Under the pieces are notes generated by a model. The model was not told the origin of the DNA and did not search any database. It was given only the letters and a program-made list of their open reading frames with translations. Below are positions 1 through 8,830 of a DNA stretch of 64,000 bases, one piece after another. The position numbers and the translations under genes were made by a program. Origin of the DNA: Gemmatimonadaceae bacterium (lineage in GTDB: Bacteria; Gemmatimonadota; Gemmatimonadetes; Gemmatimonadales; Gemmatimonadaceae); the NCBI GenBank assembly GCA_025358925.1, contig JANYHT010000044.1, positions 1-64,000 on the forward strand. Reading direction: 5' to 3'. Positions within the stretch are counted from its first letter, which is position 1; each line of letters starts with the position of its first letter.

Positions 1-2
1 CG

Positions 3-2414
3 CCTCGCGCGAGAATCGTGACGGTGGTGTCGGCGTTGGCGGGCGTGACCGACGCGCTGCTGGCACTCACCGCCACGGCTTTGCGGGGAGACCAGCACCA
101 CGTGGATGTTGGCGTGGCACTCATACACGCGCGTCATCGGATCGTGGCTGCGGGTGTCGTGTCGGGCGTGCGCGCGCAGCGCGCGTTAGCGAAAGAGGTC
201 GCGCTGGCCTTCGATGACTTACGGACGTTGTTGCATGGCGTGGCCAGTTTACGTGAGCTCACCGCACGCACGCGCGATTTTATTATTGCGCGTGGCGAGC
301 AGCTTTCGGCGCAGCTCGTGGTCGCGGGACTGACGGCGCGCGGCATCAAGGCAGAGTACGTCGACGCGGCGACACTGATTCATACCGACGGCGTCTTTGG
401 CGGTGCGTTTCCGGAATTGAACACCACGGACCGTGTGGTGCGCGCGCGACTTTTGCCGATGGTATCGCGACGTGTAATTCCCGTGGTGCCGGGATTTGTC
501 GGTGGTGCACCGGACGGCGTGGTGGTCACGCTCGGTCGCGGCGGCAGTGACCTTACGGCGACCGTGCTTGGTCGCGCCCTGCGCGCCCAACGCATTACGC
601 TGTGGAAGGACGTGCCGGGCGTGATGACCACCGACCCGCGGTTAGTTCCGACAGCGCGCATCATTCCGCAACTAAATGTGCGTGAGGCGGCAGAGCTGGC
701 GTATTACGGCGCCAAGGTATTGCATCCGCGCGCGCTCATTCCACTTGCACGTTTGCGAGTCCCACTGTTCATCCGTCCGTTTGCGACACCGGAGGCGGAC
801 GGTACGGAAATCTCCATGCGGCGCACGCTGCGTCGCTATCCAGTGAAGGCGCTCTCGGTCATTCACGGACAAGCCCTCGTCACAGTGACGGGCAACGGCA
901 TGCTCGGCGTGCCAGGCATTTCGGCGCGCACGTTCACCGCCTTGCAAAATGCCGACGTGTCAGTGGCGCTCATCTCGCAGGCATCATCGGAACATTCGAT
1001 TTGTGTGTGTGTGCCGGCTGCGCGCAGTGCCGACGCAAAGCTCGCACTTGAGCGTGCCTTCGCGTTGGAGCTGTCACGTCGCGAACTGGAAAGTGTCGAT
1101 GTGCAGACGGGGATGGCGATGCTCGCGATTGTCGGATTGGGGATGGCGGGCACACCGGGCATCGCAGCGCGCATGTTTGGTGCGTTGTCATTAGCGCGCG
1201 CCAATATCGTGGCTATCGCACAGGGTTCGTCCGAGTTGAACATCTCAGTGGTCATTGCAGAAACGGATGTTGCGACTGCGGCGCATGCCGTGCACGACGA
1301 ATTTCAGATGGACAAAATTGGCGGCGGCGGTATTCGGAAGGATGACCGCCTCGATATCGTGCTGTTGGGCTTCGGACAGATTGGACGTGAATTGGTGCGC
1401 ATGCTGCCGCGCGTGCGCGCGAAGGTGCGACCAACGATTGTCGCCTTGATTGATCGCAGCGGTTTTGTTTTCGAACCTGAGGGGCTCTCCGCACGTCGAC
1501 TGGCGGCGTTGGCCGACGAAAAGGCGGATGGGCGTCCACTCGCATCGTTTGAGGGTGGACAGGCGGCGTCGGCGCGGGACGCGATAGCCTACGTTGCGAA
1601 GCACGCACTGGTGCGCCCCGTGATTGCTGATGTGACGGCGAACGAAACGTTGCCAGCATTGCGTGCTGCGCTTAGCGCCGGCATGGACATTGTCCTCGCG
1701 AATAAACGACCACTCGCGGCATCATTGCCTGATGTGGAGGCGTTGCAGGCGCTGGCGGCGTCGAAGGGTCGTCGCATTTTGTACGAGACAACGGTTGGTG
1801 CGGGATTGCCAGTCATGGATTCGTACGCCAAGCTCGTCGAGACGGGTGATCGCGTGTTGCGTATTGAAGGGTGCACCTCGGGAACACTGGGTTTTGTGCT
1901 GACCGAAATTGGACGTGGCCGTCCGTTCAGCGAGGCGTTGCGCAGAGCCATGAGCCTGGGTTTTACCGAGCCCGATCCACGCGATGATCTGTCGGGTACG
2001 GACGTCGCGCGAAAGGCGCTTATCCTTGCGCGATTGCTTGGGTTTCGAGGGGACCTTGCTGATGTCAAAGTCGAATCGCTCGTACCAACAACGATGCGTA
2101 CGATGCCGCTCGATACATTTCTTGCACGACTTGAGCGACAGGATGCAACGTGGGCACGGCAGCAAGATGCTGCAACCCGCAAGGGTCGCGTGCTCCGCTA
2201 TGTGTTGCTCGCCACTGCGCGTCGCGTCGACGTTGGATTGCGCGCTGTTCCAACGTCGCATCCGCTGGCTGGTTTGCGTGGCACTGACAACCAGATTGTG
2301 TTCACGACCCGGCGATATCGTGAACATCCACTCGTGATAACGGGACCTGGCGCTGGTCCCGTCGTCACGGCGGCCGGTGTGATGAACGACCTTCTGCAAC
2401 TCGCTCCAAAGTGA
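3..2414 (+). CDS. thrA: Bifunctional aspartokinase/homoserine dehydrogenase, 5' end outside window
   Basis: Fused enzyme that phosphorylates aspartate and reduces aspartate semialdehyde to homoserine (first and third steps towards threonine and methionine). The open frame continues upstream of the first GTG (base 18) to the window edge, and the usual N-terminal KFGGTS motif of aspartokinases is not in view, so roughly 40 residues are missing. Seen in order, counted from base 18: kinase motifs VVSALAGVTD, GRGGSDLTAT and YYGAKVLHPR (to about 265), a tandem ACT regulatory region (about 280-425), the NAD(P)-binding GFGQIG motif near 450, and the dehydrogenase catalytic stretch from VGAGLPVMDS (about 592) to DVARKAL (about 661). 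The ACT pair implies end-product feedback by threonine, as is known for the ThrA family. The stop overlaps the thrB start, so this is the head of the visible thr operon. Confidence 0.96.
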   Translation, partial: PRARIVTVVSALAGVTDALLALTATALRGDQHHVDVGVALIHARHRIVAAGVVSGVRAQRALAKEVALAFDDLRTLLHGVASLRELTARTRDFIIARGEQLSAQLVVAGLTARGIKAEYVDAATLIHTDGVFGGAFPELNTTDRVVRARLLPMVSRRVIPVVPGFVGGAPDGVVVTLGRGGSDLTATVLGRALRAQRITLWKDVPGVMTTDPRLVPTARIIPQLNVREAAELAYYGAKVLHPRALIPLARLRVPLFIRPFATPEADGTEISMRRTLRRYPVKALSVIHGQALVTVTGNGMLGVPGISARTFTALQNADVSVALISQASSEHSICVCVPAARSADAKLALERAFALELSRRELESVDVQTGMAMLAIVGLGMAGTPGIAARMFGALSLARANIVAIAQGSSELNISVVIAETDVATAAHAVHDEFQMDKIGGGGIRKDDRLDIVLLGFGQIGRELVRMLPRVRAKVRPTIVALIDRSGFVFEPEGLSARRLAALADEKADGRPLASFEGGQAASARDAIAYVAKHALVRPVIADVTANETLPALRAALSAGMDIVLANKRPLAASLPDVEALQALAASKGRRILYETTVGAGLPVMDSYAKLVETGDRVLRIEGCTSGTLGFVLTEIGRGRPFSEALRRAMSLGFTEPDPRDDLSGTDVARKALILARLLGFRGDLADVKVESLVPTTMRTMPLDTFLARLERQDATWARQQDAATRKGRVLRYVLLATARRVDVGLRAVPTSHPLAGLRGTDNQIVFTTRRYREHPLVITGPGAGPVVTAAGVMNDLLQLAPK

Positions 2415-3385
2415 GCGCGAAATCTCGCGAGCGCGGCGGGGTAATTGCTTTCGCGCCGGGTAGTATTGGCAATATGGGGCCCGGTCTTGATGTGCTCGGC
2501 TGCGCCATCACGGGAGCGGGCGACGAAGTACACGCCTGGTGGAGCGACGATGGCGGTGTGACCGTCGTCGATGCGGGTCATCCGGAGTTACCAACTGACG
2601 CTGCGCGAAACGCTTGTGCCATTGCCGCACACGCCGTGATGCAGCGAGCGCCACATCTCACGCGCGGCGTAATGCTATCAGTCCGCAAAGGCTTACCCTT
2701 ATCGGCAGGGCAAGGTGGCAGCGGTGCTTCCGCAGTGGCGGCGGCGGTAGCCGTGAATCAACTCATCGTGAACGCCGGCGGCGATGCACTTGATACCTCC
2801 GGGCTATTAGCAGCGAGTCTCATTGCAGAAACACACGTGGCGGGTCGTCATCTGGACAATCTCGCAGCATCGCTAATGGGCGGCGTGATTTGTATTCGTG
2901 GGATCGATCCGCCCGACGTCGCAAATGTGCCGGTCAACACTCCGCTCTGGTTTGCGCTCGCGCATCCTGACATTCGTGTCCGCACTGCAGATGCGCGTGC
3001 CGCGCTGCCGATGATGGTATCGCGCGACATTCTGATTGCGCAAATGGCGAGCGTTGCGTCGTTGGTTACCGGATTGGTGCTCGGCGATCTCGCCTTAGTG
3101 GGCCGCGCAATGGTGGATCACGTCGCTGAGGCGGCTCGCGCGTCACTTATTCCAGGGTTCATGGCCGCAAAGCGCGCTGCGCTTGAAGCGGGAGCGCTGG
3201 GGGCGTCGTTGTCGGGCAGTGGGCCAACAACATTCGGTGTTTGCGCAACAGAAGCGAAAGCAATTGCGGTCGCTGAGGCGATGCGTTGGGCGTACGCCGC
3301 GGCCGGGCACGCGTGCAGTGCGCGCGTTGCCACCCTCGACTTCCAAGGCGCCCGATGGCGCATGGCGAAAGGTGCGCATGAATAG
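2411..3385 (+). CDS. thrB: Homoserine kinase (GHMP family)
   Basis: ATP-dependent kinase converting homoserine to O-phosphohomoserine, the ThrC substrate. It has 324 residues, a normal family length. The GTG start overlaps the thrA stop (GTGA), indicating translational coupling. Seen: N-terminal APGSIGNMGPGLDVLG, a glycine-rich ATP loop PLSAGQGGSGAS (about residues 95-106), and the C-terminal GHMP motif GASLSGSGPT (near 263). The ATP loop differs from the usual GLGSSAAS form, with Gln and Gly where Leu and Ser are common, but the Gly/Ser-rich character is kept. Position between thrA and thrC supports the substrate assignment over other GHMP kinases. Confidence 0.93.
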   Translation: MSAKSRERGGVIAFAPGSIGNMGPGLDVLGCAITGAGDEVHAWWSDDGGVTVVDAGHPELPTDAARNACAIAAHAVMQRAPHLTRGVMLSVRKGLPLSAGQGGSGASAVAAAVAVNQLIVNAGGDALDTSGLLAASLIAETHVAGRHLDNLAASLMGGVICIRGIDPPDVANVPVNTPLWFALAHPDIRVRTADARAALPMMVSRDILIAQMASVASLVTGLVLGDLALVGRAMVDHVAEAARASLIPGFMAAKRAALEAGALGASLSGSGPTTFGVCATEAKAIAVAEAMRWAYAAAGHACSARVATLDFQGARWRMAKGAHE

Positions 3386-4724
3386 TGTAGCAGAAGTATT
3401 TCTCGCGCCTGGAGCGCCAAGTGTGCAGCGCTGTGCACGGTGCGGCACGGTGCGCGACGAGCTCGATGCGGCGCCCGCGTGCCCCGAGTGCGGTGGCCTC
3501 TTAGAAATTTTACATGGACGTCCCGTCGATGCATCCGGCAACGTGCTCGATGCGCTGTCAATCAAGCATGCTTTTGCGCAACACTGTTGCGCGCGTCCGC
3601 TCGGGTATGCGTCGGGCGTGTGGCGGTTTGAGTCCATCGTGATGCCGAGCGCTGGTTCGGCAATCACGAGTCATCCAGAAGGGAACACGCCGCTCCTCTC
3701 CCGTGCGGCGTTGTCGCGTTGGAGTGGCGTGAATGGCTTGCTCATAAAGCACGAAGGGCATAATCCCACTGGATCGTTTAAAGATCGCGGTATGACCGTT
3801 GGCGTCACGCAAGCGGTGCGCGTCGGTGCGACCGCGGTTGCGTGCGCGTCAACCGGTAACACGTCGGCCTCGCTCGCATCGTATGCCGCGCAGGCGGGAA
3901 TTCCTGGGTTGGTGTTCGTGCCCGAGGGCAAGGTCGCGGTGGGGAAGCTGGCACAGACGTTGGCGTATGGTGCGCGCACGTTGATGGTGCGCGGCGACTT
4001 TGATGCGTGTTTGCGACTCGTTCAGGAATCGGCGCGCGAGCTTGGTATCTATTTGCTCAACTCGATCAATCCGTGGCGCGTCGAAGGTCAAAAAACTATC
4101 GTGCTGGAATTGCTGCAACAGTTGGATTGGAAGGCACCGGACTTCATCGTTTTGCCGGCTGGCAACTTGGGCAACACCGCCGCGTTTGGCAAAGCGTTGC
4201 GCGAGTGTTACGCGCTTGGCCTGATAGATCGTTTGCCGAGACTTGTCGCCGTGCAGGCCGCTGGTGCGGCACCGTTCGCCAAAAGCTTTCGCGAGGATTT
4301 TGCAACGCGTTACACGGTTGCCGCCGAAACGGTGGCCACGGCGATTCGCATCGGTGATCCCGCGTCGTGGGATCGCGCGGTGCGCGCTATTCGAGGCACA
4401 AACGGTATTGTGTTGGCCTGCAGCGATGAGGACATCGTGGATGCAAAGGTCGTGATCGATGCGGCGGGTGTTGGGTGCGAAGCGGCGAGCGCGGCCAGCA
4501 TTGCAGGCGTGCGTCGACTCGTCGCGGACGGCATTATCCAGTCGGCAGACCGTGTGGTCGCAGTGCTCACAGGTCATGTGCTCAAGGATCCCGGGATGCT
4601 TATTGAACTGCACCAAACGCGCGCAGACTTTGCGAATGCCAATCGACCGATCGTGATCGATGCGAACGTCGCGGCCGTCGCGCGTGTACTCCGCGAAACG
4701 CAATCACTTTCAATAACCCCATGA
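3378..4724 (+). CDS. threonine synthase thrC: Threonine synthase with N-terminal zinc-ribbon-like motif
   Basis: PLP-dependent (fold type II) enzyme converting O-phosphohomoserine to threonine. The ATG at 3378 overlaps the thrB stop by 8 bases and follows an AAAGG purine run; the frame stays open further upstream inside thrB, but that part reads as thrB antiframe. 448 residues. Residues 19-38 hold two CxxC pairs (C19, C22, C35, C38), a rubredoxin/zinc-ribbon-like knuckle before the catalytic domain. The PLP lysine is K135 in the motif NPTGSFKDRG; a glycine-rich phosphate-binding stretch (LPAGNLGN) follows. This is the long-known short-branch ThrC type (about 350-residue catalytic core) with an extra N-terminal ribbon. 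The last four bases overlap the next start. Confidence 0.94.
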   Translation: MNSVAEVFLAPGAPSVQRCARCGTVRDELDAAPACPECGGLLEILHGRPVDASGNVLDALSIKHAFAQHCCARPLGYASGVWRFESIVMPSAGSAITSHPEGNTPLLSRAALSRWSGVNGLLIKHEGHNPTGSFKDRGMTVGVTQAVRVGATAVACASTGNTSASLASYAAQAGIPGLVFVPEGKVAVGKLAQTLAYGARTLMVRGDFDACLRLVQESARELGIYLLNSINPWRVEGQKTIVLELLQQLDWKAPDFIVLPAGNLGNTAAFGKALRECYALGLIDRLPRLVAVQAAGAAPFAKSFREDFATRYTVAAETVATAIRIGDPASWDRAVRAIRGTNGIVLACSDEDIVDAKVVIDAAGVGCEAASAASIAGVRRLVADGIIQSADRVVAVLTGHVLKDPGMLIELHQTRADFANANRPIVIDANVAAVARVLRETQSLSITP

Positions 4725-5458
4725 CCGGCAAGTCAGCGCGACGCACGCTCATCACCGGTGCAGCGCGCCCAATCGGCGTCGAACTCGTACGTCAGAGTTT
4801 GATGCGTGGAGACAAGGTGTATGCTGCGGCGCGCAATCCCGCACGCGTACCCATTCTCGCGGATTTACGCGCCGCGTTTCCTGGGCTCGAATTGCTCGCG
4901 CTTGATCCGGCAGACGCGGCATCAGTGGCCGACGCCATTCCCGTGCTTGAGTCGCTCACCGATTCACTCGATCTGCTCATCATTGCGCCTGCTGACCCCG
5001 GACCGCACGAGAGACTTGCCGATGCGGCGCGCGACGAGGCGCTGTCCACACTGTCGGGCATTGGACTGGTGGAGCATTTTCGTCGACATGCCGTTGCACC
5101 ACTCCTGCTCGTTCGGACCCTACTGCCGTGGCTCACGCTCGGTGACAACGCACGCATTCTGGTCGTGAGCAGTTGGCTTGGATCACTCGCCGGCAAGGCA
5201 GAAGGTGGTGATTATGCGCTCTGCGGAAGCGCGGCGGCCCTACATATGATCACGCGTGCCCTTGCCAATGACTTGGCCGAGGTGCGCATCACCGTGTGCG
5301 TAGGCAACGCGGGCGATTACGCGACGACGCCGGATGGGCCGACGTTTCAAGTGCCGATTGACGAAGCGGCGTTGGGGTTATTGAGCGTCATGGATGGACT
5401 TCCGCTGGCGCGGAGTGGAAGCTTTCTTGACTGGACGGGTGCGGAGCGCGCGTGGTGA
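4721..5458 (+). CDS. SDR-family protein lacking the canonical catalytic lysine
   Basis: Short-chain dehydrogenase/reductase fold, 245 residues, coupled to thrC by an ATGA overlap. The nucleotide-binding motif appears as TGAARPIG (13-20), where the classical pattern is TGxxxGIG; here Pro replaces the middle Gly. The expected YxxxK active site lies at the DYALCG stretch, so the Tyr is present but Gly sits where Lys is expected. The SSWLGSL segment upstream keeps the catalytic Ser region. It resembles the C-factor/sniffer-like group of small SDRs. Substrate is unknown, and the lost Lys suggests altered or absent oxidoreductase activity. It is probably co-transcribed with thrABC, but I see no reason to give it a role in threonine synthesis. 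Confidence 0.8.
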   Translation: MTGKSARRTLITGAARPIGVELVRQSLMRGDKVYAAARNPARVPILADLRAAFPGLELLALDPADAASVADAIPVLESLTDSLDLLIIAPADPGPHERLADAARDEALSTLSGIGLVEHFRRHAVAPLLLVRTLLPWLTLGDNARILVVSSWLGSLAGKAEGGDYALCGSAAALHMITRALANDLAEVRITVCVGNAGDYATTPDGPTFQVPIDEAALGLLSVMDGLPLARSGSFLDWTGAERAW

Positions 5459-5482
5459 GCGCTAGTCGATAGTAGGGACGTA

Positions 5483-6127
5483 CTAATCGCGTCGTTGGGT
5501 CCGCACGTCATCGTCTTTCTTGCGTTCGTCGGCAAGAAATATTTGCAAAAGCGAATCTGCTTTGACGCGCTGCACGTCGTTGAGTTGTCCGCGCGCGCGA
5601 TCACGATAGGCATCTTGAATGTCTGTGAGCCGACTGACGAGTGCGCGTACGGTGTCAGACGCGCCACCTGATCCGCCGCGGCTTCGTCTGCCCCCATCTG
5701 CTCCACCGGCCTCCGTCCCGCCACCGTCGCGCATTCCGCCACCATCGCGCATTCCACCGCGCGCCGGTGCTGGGTCGGCTTGCGCCACCATTTCCTTAAA
5801 CAGTGGTTCCTGCATATGCTGCATTTCCTTCCGGAGCGACTTCAGCGAATCTTTCTGCGGGTTCGTGAGCGCTAAGGGTTTTTTACGATCCAGCAAAAAG
5901 GCAATGGGATCGTTGTGCTCGAGGTTCGCTTTCACCGTCTCCTCCGCCGACTTCATCTGTCCCATGCCACCACCGCGACCCATGCCGCCGCCGCGCGAGC
6001 TGCCGCCACCGCCACCAGCTCTCCCCATACCACGCTGTGCGGAGAGTGATGTCGTGGATACCAGCGTGAGCACTGCAATGACGGTCAAAGCCGCGAGAAC
6101 GCGAGCGAGCGAAACCGAATGGCGCAT
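5483..6127 (-). CDS. Exported Gly/Arg-rich protein with LTxxQ-like motif
   Basis: Predicted periplasmic protein of 214 residues. The ATG at 6127 starts a clean signal peptide (short RH-containing n-region, hydrophobic core, SLSA|Q cleavage site). The frame stays open further upstream, but that part overlaps the divergent lipoprotein gene and lacks export features. The mature N-terminus is Gly-rich (RGGGMGRGGGMG); a helical core contains LTNPQKDSL, resembling the LTxxQ motif of Spy/CpxP proteins, then a Met-Arg-Asp-Gly-rich repeat segment and a charged helical C-terminus. Family known: Spy/CpxP-like envelope chaperones and metal sensors; membership here is an inference from motif and layout only. 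Its start codon overlaps head-to-head the start codon of the divergent gene. Confidence 0.75.
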   Translation of the reverse strand: MRHSVSLARVLAALTVIAVLTLVSTTSLSAQRGMGRAGGGGGSSRGGGMGRGGGMGQMKSAEETVKANLEHNDPIAFLLDRKKPLALTNPQKDSLKSLRKEMQHMQEPLFKEMVAQADPAPARGGMRDGGGMRDGGGTEAGGADGGRRSRGGSGGASDTVRALVSRLTDIQDAYRDRARGQLNDVQRVKADSLLQIFLADERKKDDDVRTQRRD

Positions 6128-7523
6128 GAAAAGCTGTCCGGGACGAAGAAACGCACGAGGTGGGCAATGGTGCGCGCTCGTGCTACTGAGTGCGGCAAGC
6201 GCATGTGGCGTGAACACGTCGCCTAGGCTCAACCCTACGCCTGTGGTCGCCGTTGGTCTGTTGCCGGAAACATCGGTGGCGATCGTGCCGGTGCGCGTCA
6301 CGTACGTGTTGCGTTCGTTGCGTCCTGCGCTGGACTCGTTATTTCCGATGCGAGATTCGCTCGATCCGTCACAGTGTAACATCCTCGTCTGCCGTCAATA
6401 TGTCTATCGTCGAGATTCGCTGGCGCTGAGTGCGTTGGGTGATCGGCTGACCATTGTCACGCACCTCGGGTATCGCGCGCAACTGGGCGTCATCGGCGGT
6501 ACGCGCGTGGCGAGTTGTGGATATGCGCCAGAACCGATGCGCCGCGTGACGTTGTCAATGCATATGTCCTTGTACTGGCGCAAGGATTGGCGCATCGGTG
6601 CACGGAATTCACAGCTGAACGCCGAGTTACTCGATCCGTGCCTTGTCTCCGCTCTCGGTGTGGATGCAACGAAAGGATTGCGAAGTCTGATTGATCGACA
6701 GCTTGCGGACTTTGCTGCAGAAGCCGATACCGCCATACCACGCGTTGCCAACTTGCAACCATTGGCGGACTCGTTGTGGCGTAGCTTTCTGGAGCCTACG
6801 GCGCTCGACTCAACGAACTCGCTGTGGCTCATGCTCGATCCGCAGGATGTGCGCGTGGCACCGTTTGATGGTAACGGCCCGAGCTTTCGTACCGCACTCA
6901 TTTTGTATGCGCGACCGCGTGTCGTCGCAGGTGCAAAACCGAAAACGATCGCACGTCGACTGCCGCCACTGACACTTGCTGACGTGCCTGAGGGATTCGA
7001 CGTGCCCGTTGCGGTCGAACTGCCTTTTCGCGAAATCGAACGACGCGCGGGGGTCGTACTCGCGGCGGAAACGGCAACGGGCAGTGTCCATGTGGACAGC
7101 GTGCATGTTCGCGGACAAGCGGATACGGTGCGCATTGATCTTGATGTACACGGCGCGCTCCGCGGCCGGCTCTCGCTGGTCACGCGATTGCGTTGGAACG
7201 CCGTGACTCGCGAACTTGAGCTGGACAACCTCGACTGGTCGATCGAAAGTCGCGGTGTGATGTCTCGGATGAAAGTTACACTCGCCGCCCCATTGATTTC
7301 CCGCGCAGTGCGTCGTGCGACTCTGGGAGGCCATGTGCCACTTGGTGCACAACTGGACTCCGTGCGGGTAGAACTGATGCGCAAGTTAAACGGACCGGTG
7401 GGCAAGGGCGTCGTGATGGGAAGCAGCGTGAGTGGCTTGCACATCGTCGGCGTTACGTCAACCGCAACCGCGTTTGTTGTGCAGGCCCGACTTATTGGGC
7501 AAGCTGGCGTATGGTTTCAGTAG
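6126..7523 (+). CDS. DUF4403-family putative lipoprotein
   Basis: 465-residue envelope protein. The N-terminus has a basic region, a hydrophobic stretch and a Cys in SAASAC (near residue 28), a plausible but weak lipobox. The body starts with alternating hydrophobic VPVRVTYVLRSL then LDSLFP, and the C-terminus ends in GLHIVGVTSTATAFVV, features I associate with DUF4403 proteins (TULIP/BPI-like lipid-binding fold). Function unknown; a lipid-handling role is family-level inference. ATG 6126 was chosen as the last start that keeps the export signal; it overlaps the divergent start by two bases (CATG). The next gene starts 37 bases after its stop and may be co-transcribed. Confidence 0.72.
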   Translation: MKSCPGRRNARGGQWCALVLLSAASACGVNTSPRLNPTPVVAVGLLPETSVAIVPVRVTYVLRSLRPALDSLFPMRDSLDPSQCNILVCRQYVYRRDSLALSALGDRLTIVTHLGYRAQLGVIGGTRVASCGYAPEPMRRVTLSMHMSLYWRKDWRIGARNSQLNAELLDPCLVSALGVDATKGLRSLIDRQLADFAAEADTAIPRVANLQPLADSLWRSFLEPTALDSTNSLWLMLDPQDVRVAPFDGNGPSFRTALILYARPRVVAGAKPKTIARRLPPLTLADVPEGFDVPVAVELPFREIERRAGVVLAAETATGSVHVDSVHVRGQADTVRIDLDVHGALRGRLSLVTRLRWNAVTRELELDNLDWSIESRGVMSRMKVTLAAPLISRAVRRATLGGHVPLGAQLDSVRVELMRKLNGPVGKGVVMGSSVSGLHIVGVTSTATAFVVQARLIGQAGVWFQ

Positions 7524-7560
7524 TAGTCTTTCACCGCGTGTTCACTCTTTCCAAAGCCCA

Positions 7561-8541
7561 ATGCGTGTTGCTCGCTGCTGGTACTCGCTGCCGTTGACGT
7601 ATGCGATTACGCTCTTGGCGTGCGCAATCTTGTATGCGTCACCGGCGCTCGGCGCCCAAAGCGCTTTTTCGGTAGCAACGGACACGATCACTCGACGATT
7701 AATGCAGCGCGTTAGCGCACTTTCAGCTGACTCCATGGAAGGGCGTCGTGCCGGCACCGACGGCTCACGACGTGCGCGCCGCTGGATTGTCGCGGAATTA
7801 ACGGCGATCGGCGCGAAACCGATCGGTGCTTCGTTCGAGCAGACCGTCAAACTTCCGATTCGCGCTGGCGCGGACACGCTCGGCGCAAACATTATTGCGC
7901 GGATCCCCGGGCGCACCAACGGTGGCAGGACCATTGTGCTGAGTGCGCACTATGATCATCTCGGTGTAAGAAACGGCGTCATCTACAACGGCGCAGACGA
8001 TGATGCATCGGGATGCATCGCACTCCTCACGATCGCCGAGCGATTGTTGCGTGAACCGCCGCAGCACGATGTGATTCTGGCGTTCTTCGACAATGAGGAG
8101 GGTGGCATGCATGGCTCGCGCACGTTTGTCGCTAGTCCTCCGGTCCCGTTAGCGCGTATCGCGATAGATCTCAGCCTTGATATGATCAGTCGACAAGACG
8201 GCAAGGCGCTGTGGGTTACGGGTACGGCGCACTATCCATTTCTTCTGCCGATTGCAGCGGACGCCGTCAAGCTTGCGACCATCGCTATTCGTTTTGGTCA
8301 CGAGAGTAAAACGCTAACGCCGGGTGATGACTGGACCACCTCGTCCGATCATGCGGCCTTTCATGCGAAAGGTATTCCATTTCTGTATCTCGGCGTCGAG
8401 GATCATCCCGACTACCACCAGCCTGGCGATGATGCCGAGAAAATCGATCCGGCGTTTTACCGCGCCGCGGTCGAGTTTTCGTACACCTTGTTGCGCACAG
8501 TAGATGTGCGTCTTGAAACGTTTCCTTCGCGGACACCGTGA
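7561..8541 (+). CDS. Secreted M28-family zinc aminopeptidase
   Basis: 326 residues with a signal peptide ending SPALGA|Q. It belongs to the M28 (aminopeptidase Y/S-like) di-zinc peptidases. Likely metal ligands and catalytic residues, in order: SAHYDHLG (His and Asp), NGADDDASG (bridging Asp), DNEEGG (catalytic Glu and ligand Glu), LDMISR (Asp) and DYHQPGDD (His). These cover a complete M28 set, so it should be active, probably releasing N-terminal amino acids from peptides in the periplasm or outside. The ATG at 7561 is the start that yields a good signal peptide. Its stop overlaps the downstream HhH gene. Confidence 0.92.
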   Translation: MRVARCWYSLPLTYAITLLACAILYASPALGAQSAFSVATDTITRRLMQRVSALSADSMEGRRAGTDGSRRARRWIVAELTAIGAKPIGASFEQTVKLPIRAGADTLGANIIARIPGRTNGGRTIVLSAHYDHLGVRNGVIYNGADDDASGCIALLTIAERLLREPPQHDVILAFFDNEEGGMHGSRTFVASPPVPLARIAIDLSLDMISRQDGKALWVTGTAHYPFLLPIAADAVKLATIAIRFGHESKTLTPGDDWTTSSDHAAFHAKGIPFLYLGVEDHPDYHQPGDDAEKIDPAFYRAAVEFSYTLLRTVDVRLETFPSRTP

Positions 8542-8816
8542 TGCCACAGCGTGACGAACGCCGACTGGAAGACGTCCCCAATGTTGGCCCGGCGATCGCG
8601 GGCGACTTTCGCCTCCTTGGCATCACCGAGCCATCGCAGTTAATTGGCCGCGATCCGTATCAGTTGTACGATGCGTTGTGCGCGATCACCGGTGAGCGAC
8701 AAGATCCGTGCGTCGCCGACGTGTTTATTGCCGCCGTTCGGTTCATGGAAGGCGCACCGCCACATAAGTGGTGGTATTACACGCCGGAACGCAAACGCGT
8801 TTTTGCCGCGCGGTAG
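8541..8816 (+). CDS. Helix-hairpin-helix protein, Cdd1-like
   Basis: Small cytoplasmic protein of 91 residues. The N-terminal half contains a helix-hairpin-helix pattern (LEDVPNVGPAIAGDFRLLGI) of the type used for sequence-independent DNA binding. The later WWYYTPERK segment and overall size match the Cdd1 family (once called pathogenicity locus), whose function is unknown. The ATG at 8541 overlaps the M28 stop (TGATG); a GTG one codon upstream is an equal alternative. Co-transcription with the peptidase appears incidental. Confidence 0.75.
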   Translation: MPQRDERRLEDVPNVGPAIAGDFRLLGITEPSQLIGRDPYQLYDALCAITGERQDPCVADVFIAAVRFMEGAPPHKWWYYTPERKRVFAAR

Positions 8817-8830
8817 CACGGTGTCAATTG

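Noticed and set aside
3183-3377. Longer threonine synthase starting inside thrB
   Set aside because: The extra 65 residues are Arg/Cys-rich antiframe of thrB; ATG 3378 has the usual operon overlap.
6404-7444. 346-codon open frame antisense to the DUF4403 gene
   Set aside because: Ser/Arg-rich low-quality composition with no start signal; the plus-strand protein has family features.
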